Shown: positions 13,361 through 26,240, counted from the stretch's first letter. The stretch: DNA of 64,000 nucleotides from Struthidea cinerea (GCA_013397865.1 VZTI01002590.1:465751-529750), one strand, 5' to 3'. Translations and numbers: made by a program. The notes: a model not told the origin generated them from the sequence alone.

Positions 13361-16357
13361 AGTAGCAGTTTTTATCAAGTAACCCACAAAAAAATAGAAA
13401 TTCCATTTTAGACAGGCATGATTTTGCCTACTCAAAACCACGCCATTAATGAAATCAAGCACACACAATGGAAATAATATCATTTTAAAATCTCATGGTG
13501 AACAGCTTGTCAGTTACATACAAAATGCATCTACTTGTTTCCATAAACCCACTCCAGAAATAAAAACCTACCTGACTTAAAAAACCAGCTTAGCTTCCCT
13601 ACCTGTCCCCACACAAAATTGTGCCTCAAGATAATAGTTACTGTTGGCAAACAAAATGATCTATGATTAAACAGCTCATTTTCTTTCTTTAAAGATTCCT
13701 GAAATACCCTGATGTTCTCACAGTAAACAGCTGCCATTCACAGCCGCCTGCTAAAAATAAAAACAAAATACCCAATTTGGACAGATAATGGAAGTTAAAG
13801 AAAAAACAAAAGTAGGTTCAGTTTGTGGCTAAAATTACTCCCCCACCCCAAAACACTCTATAATGCAATCGATGGAGTTTTGGCACACGCTAAATACATT
13901 TTTAGATAATGTAAGCAAAATACACCACAGTAAATCAGATGAATAAGCAGCATTCTGTGCGGCTGGCACAGAAGCAGCCGATGCATTTAAGGCAAGGACT
14001 AGGAAGCTGTCGCGCCAACAGCAGCCCACAAAGCCTCCTTTGGAGCTATGGTGGGGCTATCTCAGTTCTTCCCCTGCGTCCTTGTCAGCTTGAAATATCC
14101 AGCACAAAGGACAGAAATTTCCTATTAAATTGTTATACACTTTTTAAACAAAAGTAAAATAAAACTCTCCTTAATCTTGTTCCAGGGAAATTATTGGGTC
14201 AACTTCAATATACATCTTTGCATAAAGCAACCTAAATCATACTCTTCCATGGTGTACAGTAGAAAGTGCAGGGATATTTTAAGCAAAAATGGTCTTGACA
14301 GCTCCTCATAAACCCTTCATTTCCTCTACCACAACAACAAATTGCTGCCCAGAGCTAAGGCCGTCCAAAGTAAGCACATGTTCATATTTGCCTTAAAATA
14401 TTCATGTATCAAATTAAATTTTGAATTTCACATGGCTTTGCCTCACTCCCATCAGTTCTAATTACTGATTTATTTTTGGTACCAACAGCTTATATTTATA
14501 CAGCCTTCTCAATCACAAATTCTTCAAAGTAATCTGATAAAGAGATCTCTCGCCCACCACTACAATGTAGACGCTGTTGGGACAGAACTTCACTCTGGGC
14601 CAATAATGTTATAATTTTACAAAGAGATGAGAAACTTGGGCAAAATCCTATGGAGAAAATTTAAACAGACAGTACAGTTACCACAGAAGGATTTTTTGCC
14701 AGGCAATTGAGGTTAACTCCTGTCAAAAAGCCATAGAACATTTGAGGGCAGGAAGTAATCTTGGTTATATTCTAGGAATTTCTTATTCTAAATGATGTAA
14801 TAAAATTTTACGTAGGATATTCAGCATGCATCTAAAGCTTACAAGTGTGAGCTTCTGACTTTATAGAACATTAATATTTGCATGTACACACACATTCAGT
14901 GACTTTACGTCTGCTTCCATTTTAAAAATAAATCCTTAAAGTTCATTTAACCTGTTCAGAGTCATCAAGGATAAAAGACCACAGATAATTTGAATAATAT
15001 AAATGCTATATTTTGGCTGTAATGCCTTATGTAAATGACTGAGAAGCCATTAAAACAATGATTTTTATTCCCAACTACAACTTTATCAGAAATACAAAGA
15101 GATAAAGCTGAGGAACTTTGTAGATGCGTTATGGTTACAGTCAAATTGTTAACCTGCATTTCATCAACACTAAATGTAAATAAAAAAGCATTGAGGAAAG
15201 TGGCACCACACTATTTTCCCTTTATAATTTAAGACAGCAAATCAGCATGGAAAGGGCAAGAGACTACTGAAATATAACACACAGCCTTATGCTTTTTACA
15301 GTCTAGGTGGATTTAAGCATGATGTTTCTACGCTCCCCTGGAATACTCACGTTATTAATTGATCCTCCATATTTTTCACACTCAAGACTCCCAAGTCAGG
15401 CAGAGACTCCACTTTACATATACTCTTACTTTCAGAGAAAGATATGGCAATAGTGATCAGAAACTGCATCAGTCCATATCTATGTACTTAGCAGCATCTT
15501 CATAAGTTTGATCAAATAAAAAAAATTCAAAACTGACACATGCAGACCCCACAACAACAAGCCACTGATCTGAACTCAGCAAAGCTGGCACATCCACACC
15601 ACATACTTGGTGATAAATGGCACAAATATGATATTGCACGTGGAATTTCAGGAACTATAAAAGCAAACAAACTTAGCACATAAATTACATTTTTAAAAGC
15701 ATCAAATCTACGACTTAAGCTAACCTGGGAAAGCTGAAGTGGCTGTGCAGTGGTGGAAAACCAGGAGAAAAGTTTTCTTTCCACAAAACAGATTGCAATG
15801 AATATCCTGGAAGCAAAAACTGTCAAAACTAGCCATAGGCATAAACCAAACAAATAAAAAAGTCTTAGGCCTGGTCACACTGTCCGACTCCTTTACAGGC
15901 AATTACAAGACCTAAACCAAAATAAAATGAGGTATTTATTCATAAGTAACTCATTCTTTCAGTACATGCTGTTGAATAACGCCATGCTTTCTTCCAAAAG
16001 AGCCAATAAACACAGCTAATAGATCTATGTTTAAAGTTAATTTTCTGATGTATAAGTGATTTTTCCAACCAGAGGTAATGTACAGCCAGGCAACACACAC
16101 ACCTCATCCCTCTGACCGCCCATTCGCTTTCCTGATAAAGAAATGAAATAGATAATTTGAAAAAGAGCTTCAGCCTTCTCCACTTCCACATGCATAAAGT
16201 CTTCTCATGTCTCGCACCATTTCCTCCTGTTTCCTTGTTACCTCAGGGTCAGAGGTAACAAATACCTTGTTTCAGGGAACTGACAGATTCCACCACTCTT
16301 CCCCACACTGACACTACCAAACCATGCCACCACCTGAACGTGTGGAACAGACAGGGC
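13361..16357. other. non-coding stretch with nothing recognised
   Basis: AT-rich unique sequence. Frames on either strand are under 110 codons and resemble no family. No tRNA-like, satellite or transposon signature was noted. Confidence 0.6.
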
Positions 16358-16587
16358 AGTCACAGAATTATGGAATATTCTGAGTTAGAAGGACCGACAA
16401 GGGTCATTGAGTCTATCTCCTGGCCCTGAACAACAAGAGTCACACCATGTGCCTGAGAGCATTGTCCAAATGCTCTTTGAGCTCTGTTAGGCTGGTGCTG
16501 TGACCACTGCCCTGGGGAGCCTGTTCAGTGCCCAAACACCCTCTGAGGAAAGAAACTTTTCCTAATACTACAACCTAAACCTCCCCT

Positions 16588-17123
16588 GACACAGCTTCAG
16601 GCCATTCCCTTGGGTCCTGTCACTGCCACCACAGAGCAGAGATCAGTGCCTGCCCCTCTCTGCCCCTCACCAGGAAGTTGCAGAATGTGATGAGGTCTGA
16701 GCTCAGTCTCCTCCAGGCTGAACAGACCAAGTGACCTCAGCCACTCCCTGTATGGCTGATGAAATACAGGCACCTACTCCAGGTATCCCNNNNNNNNNNN
16801 NNNNNNNNNNNNNNNNNNNNNNNNNNNNNNNNNNNNNNNNNNNNNNNNNNNNNNNNNNNNNNNNNNNNNNNNNNNNNNNNNNNNNNNNNNNNNNNNNNNN
16901 NNNNNNNNNNNNNNNNNNNNGACACAGCTTCAGGCCATTCCCTTGGGTCCTGTCACTGCCACCACAGAGCAGAGATCAGTGCCTGCCCCTCCTCTGCCCC
17001 TCACCAGGAAGTTGCAGAATGTGATGAGGTCTGAGCTCAGTCTCCTCCAGGCTGAACAGACCAAGTGACCTCAGCCACTCCCTGTATGGCTGATGAAATA
17101 CAGGCACCTACTCCAGGTATCCC
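16588..17123. repeat. near-identical direct repeat of about 202 bp flanking the gap
   Basis: The segment 16588-16789 (202 bases) and the segment 16921-17123 (203 bases) are identical by eye, except for one extra C in a CCTC tract of the right copy. Both copies end at the same base, AGGTATCCC. The left copy then enters N and the right copy continues into unique sequence. This is the pattern of two contig ends that overlap but were not merged. Confidence 0.9.
16790..16920. other. assembly gap (131 N)
   Basis: A run of N. It lies inside the CR1 element and between the two copies of the repeated segment, so its nominal length probably does not represent real missing sequence. Confidence 0.98.
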
Positions 17124-18195
17124 AACAGTGACTGATGTTTATTGTAACACAGTCTTGTTCTGATTTGCTATTTTAAAGCAGCAGTCCTCTTCTGCTAATT
17201 GAAATTCAAACCATTGATAGATATGAGTTATAAAGGTCACATTGAAGCAGGATTTAGTATTAAGACATGAAAAAGCTAAGTTGTGTCAAAAGTGAACAGC
17301 AATTCATATGCCTGTGTTCTTTCTGCAGGATCCTGCTTTTCTGGAAAGGAAGGGCTGTCTTTGGTGGTCTCCTTTGCCCAATCCACTTTTCCTTCCTCAG
17401 CAGTCGCCAACTCCCACTTGCATCCCACCTCATGTCTTTTTCACCAGAACAGCTGTCACTCCTCCCATCAGACAGACTGCAGCTGAGGGATTTGCAGGAG
17501 AAACCCTCGTTTTCTACCTAGAGACAGCACCGCAGCAGTGTCTGCTGCTACAAAAAAGTGACAAGGAAAGCACAGCCTGACTCCTGCACCCCAAATCATT
17601 GATGAATACTAACAAATCTTTACTGAGCAGATGCAGACCTTCAACATCAAACCTATTCTCCAGAGCACTATTTTTTCTCAGGGAGTGCTGGAACTTGACT
17701 GGGAAGACTTTTTGTTACCAAGGGAAAGAGAGGGCATAAAAATATAAATAAATTTTTCTTCATCAGCATGTTCTGTGAAATGGCTCAGATGTTTTAGATG
17801 CAGAACTTTAGACACTTGAAAATAAGCAAGCAAAAGTATTCAGCCTGAAGTAGTTTAGCAGTCTAGAAACTGTTGCCTTGACTGGCACTGCTTTGCAAAC
17901 ATCACCATAAAAATTGGAAATCCATGCAATCAACCAGGGTGAAAGGGTACTTATCAATACAAGAAAAGGAATTAGAACCCGACAAAATCTGGTAATATTC
18001 TCCAGCCAACAGCACAAGGAAGAGTATTAAAGTTAATATTTGATATTGAAGCCACGTTAAAGAGGAGCGAAACAGGGATGAGAAGGTGGGTTCCCACCTT
18101 CCATCCAAAACATTAAAAGCTCCTTTGAAAAGAATCAACATTCAACTGCTGGTAAAATTATGTAATTCAGTCATTAAGTGGACTTAGAGCTTTAA
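17124..18195. other. non-coding stretch with an exon-like patch at 17329-17580
   Basis: A good acceptor-like sequence (TGTTCTTTCTGCAG, ending 17328) precedes about 250 bases of higher GC in which all three plus frames stay open for 150 bases or more. The longest is 17308-17580. No donor or recognisable protein follows. The rest is AT-rich with nothing recognised. It could be a non-coding transcript exon. Confidence 0.4.
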
Positions 18196-18300
18196 GCCAG
18201 ATGTGACCATCAGATCATTTAATACAGCCTGCACACAGGTCATTAGGTTTCAACACCTTATCCATAAAATGAGCCAAAAAAATTCATGCTTGCCTAAAAT
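18196..18300 (-). mobile_element. old CR1-type LINE 3' fragment
   Basis: The order GACCATCAGATCATTTAATAC, then AGCCTGCACACAGGTCATTAGG, then TTTCAACACC and ATGAGCC matches what I recall of an ancient sauropsid CR1 3' end found in turtles, crocodilians and birds. It differs from the younger avian CR1 tails elsewhere in this window. The tail repeat is lost and the copy fades into unique sequence near 18300. The assignment is from memory of the consensus and is less certain than for the other CR1 copies. Confidence 0.55.
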
Positions 18301-20340
18301 ATAACATTCAGAAAAGAGTTGTTAATAAATTGAAAACACCTAAAAGTAAAAAATTTTAAAAAACTCTTTCTTATTTTTTCAGTGGTTAATTATCTTCTTT
18401 GTTGCATAATAAAATAAAAATCTTTTATATATCCAGTGTCTAAAATTAATTCCTGTCCTTCCTTTTCTGCCTAACTTTCTTAAAGGAAAAATCCAATTAT
18501 TGTTCAGAATCTCCCTCTGTGTTGTATGAACTATCTAGACCCTCTCCTACACTGACCCAGGGACCTTGTCTGAAGTTTCTTCAGTTCATTATTTTGCCAC
18601 TTGCCTTCTCTAACATCCCTTGGAAACCTGACAGGCAGCGTGTGCTCCGTGCCAGCCTCACCAATGACCTGGACGAGATGTACTGGCAGAGCAGATGATG
18701 GGTGATTTCCCTCATCCTTGTTATTCACAGCAGCAGTCATCTCCCAGCCTCTTCTGACAATTTCCCTGTCTGTACACACGGGGATTATGCTTTCAACCTA
18801 CAGGACTGCACTGACAGCTTGTGTTTAATTGCTGATTCACTGTGATCCCTGTCTGGAGCCAATTAGAAACCTAAGTCTACAGTTTTGATGTTTGCATGTC
18901 AGAACACAATGATTTACTCACTTACAGAAATGCTCTAGGGCTAGCTGGTTTTGACAGCATTTCTATTACGAGAAGGTAATTCTGTGCTTGAGGACAGGGC
19001 CATCAAGACTGTCCTCTGAATTCTTCTGAGCAGGCACCTGAACCTCAGCCAGCCTTGTCTCTCAGGAGATTCTTCAACTTTGGGCAAGAGAGCCGGTCTG
19101 TCTCTCACTCTGACTGAGAAAATATTTGTTTTTTTCCTAGGAGATAACATTCCCAATTGGCCAGACAAGTTTGAGGCATGAGACCATGATTCAGATGAGA
19201 CAAAGCTGGGAAGTGAAGTTGGATGAGCTACCAGAAAGTCTGCACAAAGTAGAGCTTCCTCTCAGTTTTCAAATAAAGTGCCAGAAATCTTTAACTCTGT
19301 CCTTACGAGAAATGAACAAAGTATAAATTGTAAAAACTTTTTGTGAGATAAAGGAATTACAATCTGACCATTGCTATATCCAAATTCTTATGTGTTCTCT
19401 TTTACAGGATTTCCCCAGTCTGAATTTCTTAATTCATGCCACTTCATAAAGCATGTATCCAATAGTCTCTACTATAAAGAAAATAATTCCTACTCATACT
19501 AACGTATGAATCCTAATGTGATTCAACTGCCTTAAAAAAAAAAAAAAATACAAATATTCAGAAGCATTACTGCTTAAATAAGAAAATACCAACATTCCAT
19601 ATGGAATGTTTGTAAGACAATGAATCATTATAAAGTATACATAGTTAACTATTTCTGCTTTTAGAAAACAAAGAGTAATTTCTACCTTGACTATAAATAT
19701 GTTGCGAAGAGCAGTAGTAGATAGTATCAGTTCCTGCTACAATATTTTAGTAATGGAATTCCATCTCAAACTACAGGCACAGTAGAGTATAAGCAATGCT
19801 AAATTTATTAAATCCTTATTGAAATTTCTTCTATATGCATGCTCCTAATCACCTGGTGTTTGGGCACAGAGTGAGAAGACAAAAGCAACTGGTATCCAAA
19901 TAAAACAATCTGCCAATGCTACCTGACCTGGGACATCTTATTACTTATCTGTGTTCTACATTCATGACTGATTTTTAATTAGTAGCTCTAGTATGAACTG
20001 GTCTGTCTTTACTCCAAGTGAAATAGCAACCAGAAGTTACAAACAGAAATATCGTTATGCCTCACCATACGGCTTTTTAAATTTTTTTGGAGACAACTGA
20101 GCACTATACTAAATTTTCTGAATTTTATTTTCATTTACCTATAGGAAAAGAAGAAAGACTAGCTCTACTTCATTTTAATATTATAATATTATAGAAATCA
20201 TAGAAACAGATAAGAATAATTACCCAGAAGAGACCCATGGGAAACCATTAAACTGTTAATATGTCATTAGAATAAAAAAAAAATATTATTGACCAGAGAA
20301 AGGCTACTGGCAATTGTACATATGTCAAAAAAAAGGCACA
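18301..20340. other. non-coding stretch
   Basis: AT-rich unique DNA with homopolymer A runs near 19534. It contains the short palindrome at 19591-19610, listed separately. No coding or transposon signature is seen. Confidence 0.6.
19591..19610. repeat. 20-bp perfect palindrome
   Basis: AACATTCCATATGGAATGTT reads the same on both strands with no spacer. It contains two head-to-head ACATTCC motifs, the core recognised by TEAD factors (CATTCC), but occurrence by chance in AT-rich DNA is quite possible. Confidence 0.9.
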
Positions 20341-20700
20341 GGACTATTACTGAGTCCCTTCTGATCCTATGGCTCACATGCATGAACACACCGACTCAGG
20401 GATGGCTTCAGTAATATGAATCCAACGGCAAGGAGTTGAGAAGGGTCCTTGCATGGAGTTCCACAAACAGCAGTTTATTGCTTGTGCTCGTGAAGGGCTC
20501 CAGAGGCATTGACCCCGAACACGTGACGGATCGATCTTAAATACAGGGGTGTGGTTAACACCAGGAGCCAACCAGGGAATCAGAACTGGGGTACATTACC
20601 ATAACCGAACAGGTATCCTGGGAGAGGCTCCTTTCCCTCACCATAACTGCTAAGTCTCTGGCAGCAAAGATCCTCTTACAAGAGCTCTCTCTGTCTCCTA
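20341..20700 (-). mobile_element. probable endogenous retrovirus LTR, solo, minus strand
   Basis: Read on the minus strand, a TATTTAA box (complement of 20537-20543) is followed about 60 bases later by AATAAA (complement of 20474-20479) and then a roughly 100-base U5-like segment. The distance and order fit the compact promoter/poly(A) arrangement of avian alpharetrovirus-like LTRs. The patch is richer in GC and CpG than its surroundings. No internal retroviral sequence (gag, pol, env or primer site) is seen on either side. I could not fix TG/CA termini or a target-site duplication, so the edges are approximate. Confidence 0.5.
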
Positions 20701-23700
20701 TACCACTGGCACATAGGACCCTTTCAAAATCACACTGGTTAGAAACTCTAGTAAGTAGGAGGCACAGAAATGGGAAGTGGTGATTTGGGAAATGATTTCT
20801 AGGGAATTTATTTTGACACCAAGGAAGTAATTTGACTTTTGTGCACTGAGTAATAAAACGATAAATCTTTAATCTATTCCAACATGTCAATGTATTAACG
20901 TGTTGGAATAGACTAGATGATGAACGTGTTTTGGCACTGGGTTATGAGATAGGTTAATAGGACATTTTTGAAGCTGTTCTGCTCTAGTACTGAACTGACA
21001 ACTATAATAACCCTGAGTCATCACATCTCGCTGAGACATGAAGTTGCAATGATGAAAGTGATAATAGATTGCTAACAAGACTTTACTTTCACAGTTTAGG
21101 AGAAATGTCACCTCTTGGTTCCTGCTGAGGTAACTCTTGACTTCACAATTTTTTTACATCAATTCAAAGCTCGCAGAAGCAGCAAGTGTTAAAAGAGCCA
21201 TGATAATTTCAGTCTAATCATATGATTAATATACAAATTTGAATATATTGAAGATATTAAGGGGATTTAAAGAATCCTTCAGAAACTAAGGGCATTTTTA
21301 AATTGGTATTGTAGAACTTATCTCTCACAATTTAAACTATATGCTCACGACAATATTAAAAATCATGCCCCTTCAGGTATGCCTTTTCAATTAAATTAAG
21401 TATAAAGTGAAGAAGTATCTCTCATGTGGTACTTCCAAGTGTACCAGGCACTGTTACACAGCCAACACCAAATATTGTTAAAAACCTGTACCCTAAAGAA
21501 AAGGTTTAGATGAAACAGTCATAGCCTACCCCACTGATATTTTTAGAGTGCATCTAATTACAACAGTTTTCCACTCATAAATGGTGCAACAGAAAATAAT
21601 GATCTCTGATTTCTAATCTGCCAGAAAACAGTATGAGTAAATATAAAAACCTTTGCCAATTAAAAAAAAAAAAAAAATCCCTCCATGAGAAGCAATCAGA
21701 TTATATCTATGAACCAGAACATCTGAATTCTCAGTACATTAACCCAACAGTAATTTCTCTCTTCCCTAAATAAAGAGGAAAGTTCAGCAGATTTCAGACA
21801 ATAACTCTGAGGGATGGTGGGGCTATTTTGTTATGTATGTATTCATTATATTCTGGCACTGGAAATGGACAAAGCAACACTGATTTTGAAAAAACTCAGG
21901 ATACAGAGTAATTCTCAGGGTGGTGAAGACCAGGGCTATTTTCAAAGGTTGAAGTGTTTCCAGGTAAACCTGATAGTGGGATGCCCTTGATATCCTATTT
22001 CTGTAGCAGTCACATATTTTCAATTACTGATAATCCAAAATACTGTAGCAGCTGAGAATACATATGGGGTATTCTGGCAGTCTGATATTTCTACATACAC
22101 CGGGCAATCTTCCACTGGAAGTACAAACATAATCTCCCTAGGCTGATATATCCCTTCACACTACATGATCACTAACGTAACAGGTGAGCTTTGACAAAGA
22201 AATGTATATAGTCATGCAACAAAAAATAAAAATATTCTAACCATAAGAAACTCTAACATTTATATATAGGTCCAGGCTTGTAAGCATTGTTGGGCCCTCC
22301 AACATTCCTGTATTTTGTCCCTAGCAAATTCATAAGGTCATGCCTTAAACCAACTTGCCCCCACCATTCCCTTCCCCAGTCATTTTCCTCATACAGGATC
22401 TCCAGACTGGCTGTGTTATTGCACAGATGCAATCACGGATATGTCACAAGGAGCAGCCATGAACCCCACTCTTTCCAAATGTCCTTCTAATGCTGGCAGA
22501 CAGGTAGTCCCTTAATAATTGGGCTGCTGCTACCAGCAATCTGAGCACAGTTACATTTGGAGAGCCTGTGGGGAAGCATTGATTTCTGCTCCTATTCATC
22601 TTTATTAACCAGCGTCTCTTATTCTAAGTTTATTTTCCAAACATTCCTTCATTATGGATGCTTTTAACGGTTCTGGTCTGAGAATACTATAGAATTGCAG
22701 CATAACCATGAAAGTGTAAAGTGCTACAACAATAAAACATCAGCTAAAGAGGCAGTCCCAGCCAGCAACATGGCTATCTGCACCTTACAAAATGCTGCTG
22801 TGCAAGGGTGGAGAATGAAGCTTTTACCCCCTCTCTCCCAACAACAATCCATGAACCCTACAAAGCATGAGATTCCTGCTCCAATATCCTCCACAGAAGC
22901 CCATGGTGTGCAGCTGGGCAGCTTAGTCCATGCAACACTTGCCAAGCTGGGAGCAATATTGCTTCCATTACATCTCTGAAGTCCATCTGGTACAGAGCAG
23001 CTCTTGCCACACAATGCTGCTGCAATTTCTGCAGGCTAACCCTGACACAAGCAAAAGTGAAATTGTAAGTGAGACTCACTTTTGACATCAGCCAAGATGC
23101 CAAATCTTGGACAATAAAATTAACTGATAACTCTCATTTTCTGTGTAAGCCACTTCCAGTTCAATTTATTTTACAGCTCTCATGAAAAATTAAGATTTTA
23201 ATTTTAATTAACATTTTAAAATCAAGCCATTTCTGTTCCTAAAGGAACACAGAATGACCACCTTTTCCAGTTAAGAATCTATCCTTGAATATAAATGACT
23301 GAAAGCCTCACTTAGAAACATTTCTTACAGAAAGCATCAATCATACTTTATGAGATTTTTTACCTGCTATATGATTTGTTTCCTTGAATTTTTAGCATTA
23401 TTGAGCTGAGTCCAAATTTTTGAAAGCATTTAAATAAGCCAAGCTCTTAAGTCTCTTTCAAAAGCAAACACAAATATAAATAAAATTAGTTTTAGTGAGC
23501 ACCTCCAAGTCACTTTTCCAGCTGAACCTCAAGTGTTTCTGCTTTTTCTTTTTTTCTTCTTTTTTTTTTATGTTAGATTATCTCTTTCATAATCTTTAGA
23601 GTCATCTCTATTAATTATTTAAAGCAATAGTTTTAACTGTTTCAAAGTAAAAAAAAAATGGCCTTTGGAAATGTTTAAATGAGTATAGTTTACTTGTTGT

Positions 23701-26134
23701 AAAGAATATTTCAAAGCCAATTATATAACATCATAAAGAAAATATATTAAGTCCAGAGTCCAAAGAAAAACATATACAAATCAAACCTGACATATTTGGA
23801 AAAAAAATTAACAAAATTTGACCAGATAATTTCACCATGTATAACACTCCATTGTTTCAGTCTCAGTGATTTCTGCAACACTTATAATTATTTAGGATAA
23901 CAGTTCCTAAAACCATCTCTCTTTTGTACCTGCTCTCTGTTGCAAATGAACCTGCAAACTGATTCCTCAAAACAAATTAATCAGATGTTCTACCTGTAAC
24001 CATCAGCTGTCCCCTTATTCAGCTGGTCTGTCAAAAGCAGGGAAATTCACCATCAAAAGAACAAATCTGTGGGTAAGACGTTTGCACATACCTGTGTATC
24101 AGTAACCTACTTTTCTCTGGACAACTGCCAACACAAGCAGCAGATCATAATTCTTACCTGTCAAGCATTGTGCACCAGAGTGTTTCTTCTCAATTAACAA
24201 AGACAATTAAGAATCATGAATATTAAAGGCAGCATTAAAACCTGTATTTGCTAATTGATACTACATGAACTGGTGAAGACAGAAGAATTAGCAACGGCCA
24301 ATTTGCAATCTGCACAAAAGTGCTTCACGTTCTTAACTCCTTATGGCCAAGCTCAGAAGCTCGACTGCTCATGCATCAAGTTCTGCATATTAACCAGATA
24401 CCACCTGAGGAAACGAATCAACAAACACTGACTTCAACTTCTTACAAGGCCTTCAAATTGTATCTTTTATATTATTGCACAACTTTGAGGAGTCAAACTG
24501 TTAGAATAGCAGCATTTCTAAACAAACAAAAGCAATAAGGGTAACTGCTGACAGAAAATAAGATGTAATAGAAGAAACTTGTGTGCACAACTGGAAAAAG
24601 ACAGAGGAACACATAAATTTCTGTCAGTCAGGTAGGAAACAAAATCTATTTTACCATACTATGGAATTTATAAGTGCTATTTTTCTTCCCAAATTAGGGC
24701 AAAATGTGGGCTGCAACTAATTTTTTTTTATTTTTTTTAAATTTCTGAATTTATGACACTATTTACTAAGATTATTCCAAAATCCAAAGGGAGAAAAGCC
24801 CAGACATCATTGGTGTTTTGACAATAGCAAAAATAAGAAACCTTAACAGTTTTTTACCTAATGAAGTAATAATTTGAGAAAAAAAAAATTAATGAGTTAA
24901 CACTTCCTGAAGATGTCACTGAAAAGTTGCTAACCCATTTTAATAGTTATTTCTTCAAACACTAAAAGGGTTCCTTGACAAAGTGAAGCTTCTAATATAA
25001 TGCAGATGAATACAACTCTAGAATGGAAACGCATTTGAATGTAAATTGATCCAATTCAATAGATAAGTCATGACAATTTGAGATGTCAAAATAAAATGGC
25101 TGGTTACTAATGGAATTATAAATTTTTAAACATTGCAACTAAGCCTTCAGTAAAAGAAATAACCAGTCCAGCAAAAGACCAACTCTTCAAAGCTCTTCTT
25201 TGCAGTGTGCACATAAACAAAAAAACCCCAACAACAACAAAGAAAACCAAAAGAGCCTAACAACAAGATAAAATTGAAGTATCTGTAATTTCTTGTTCCC
25301 AATAAGGACCTGATGCTCAAAGCATGATGAGAGCCTGATGCCATGACTCCGCTGCAAAGAGCAGGATGCTTTTACTGAGTTTCTCATGGCACTTTTGAAC
25401 ATGTGTGGACACTCTGAAACACACAATTCTTACAAGGAGATTTGACGGAGGACCAGTCATACCAGCTTGTCTAGTGCTGGAATGAAGAGAAACCCTTGGA
25501 GGGAATCACAAAACGAATGATGTACAACTATTCAGTTTAACAGAAGAGTCTCCCACTAAATACTGCCCATTAGCTTTTTCTAGGAACTATTAGTAGATTG
25601 CCAACTCTTACTCTAAAATGAGAGAAAAAGAGTGTTTGTGATCCCAGACCACTGGCCTCTTCCTGACCACAAGCACAAATATCCTGGCAAGAACCTGTGG
25701 GGTCTAATCTTCTTTGCATCCCCTGACACTCACATTAGCACTGTCAAATCCAGCAGAGAACACAATGTGGCACCCCTGAAGCTGTGGGTCACAGCACTGC
25801 AGGATCCCCTCATGGGACGTGCACAGCACTGCTGCAATCCTAACAGAGGACAATATGACCCATTCTGTAACCACTGTGCTGCAGGTACTTCTCCAGAACA
25901 TCAGGAGCCTCCTTATCCACACACTTTGGTTGCTTCTGTCAGCAGGAGGAGTTAACCAGTCCAGGGGTGTCTGAAACTCAGCCTCAAAGTACCAGGGGCG
26001 CCAGCTCAGCAATGCTCAGAATTTCATCGCCAGCCAGAAGCAGCAATCTGCCAACCCTCCCACAAAAGAAAGGAGCAGAGTCCTCCTGCAACAGAACTGA
26101 TACAGTCTTAGTGTTCCTCTTCCCCTTGCAGTTG
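20701..26134. other. non-coding stretch with a small inverted repeat near 20.9 kb
   Basis: More than 5 kb of AT-rich single-copy DNA. It includes an A run at 21662-21676 and many T-rich patches around 23540-23570 and 24720-24740. Frames at 22695-23103 overlap on both strands and have no recognisable product. Nothing else can be supported. Confidence 0.6.
20874..20911. repeat. 13-bp inverted repeat, one mismatch
   Basis: CTATTCCAACATG (20874-20886) pairs with CGTGTTGGAATAG (20899-20911) apart from one position, with a 12-base spacer. It lies about 170 bases to the right of the probable LTR and has no other context. Confidence 0.85.
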
Positions 26135-26240
26135 CACACACAAAAAAACCCACCACACAAAAGAACCACCCCTGTTTAAGAAAAAAAACCAAAATAACAA
26201 AAAACCAAATCCAAAGAAAACCAAAACAAACCAAAACAAG
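26135..26240. repeat. A/C-rich low-complexity tract
   Basis: About 100 bases made almost entirely of A runs broken by CC or C (motifs such as AAAACCAAA and ACCAAAACA). The minus-strand frames here code only phenylalanine/tryptophan-rich low-complexity peptide and are not genes. Confidence 0.85.

Larger units (their letters stand above)
16358..17123 (-). mobile_element. CR1 LINE, 3'-end fragment interrupted by an assembly gap
   Basis: The inverted CR1 tail (CACAGAATTATGG) is followed by the subfamily-typical order: a GTCATTGAGTC segment, CACCATGTGCCTGAGAGCATTG, CTGTGACCACTGCCCTGGGGAG, CCTAAACCTCCCCTGACACAG, then CTCAGTCTCCTCCAGGCTGAACAG. The element is 5'-truncated at 17123. The portion 16588-16789 recurs almost exactly at 16921-17123 on the other side of a run of N. 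The real element is therefore probably only about 432 bp, with the duplicated part an assembly artefact. The closest relative in this window is the copy at 40638-41262. Confidence 0.92.

Noticed and set aside
16731..17034. Frames with a run of X residues
   Set aside because: They cross the N gap within a CR1 and are not coding.
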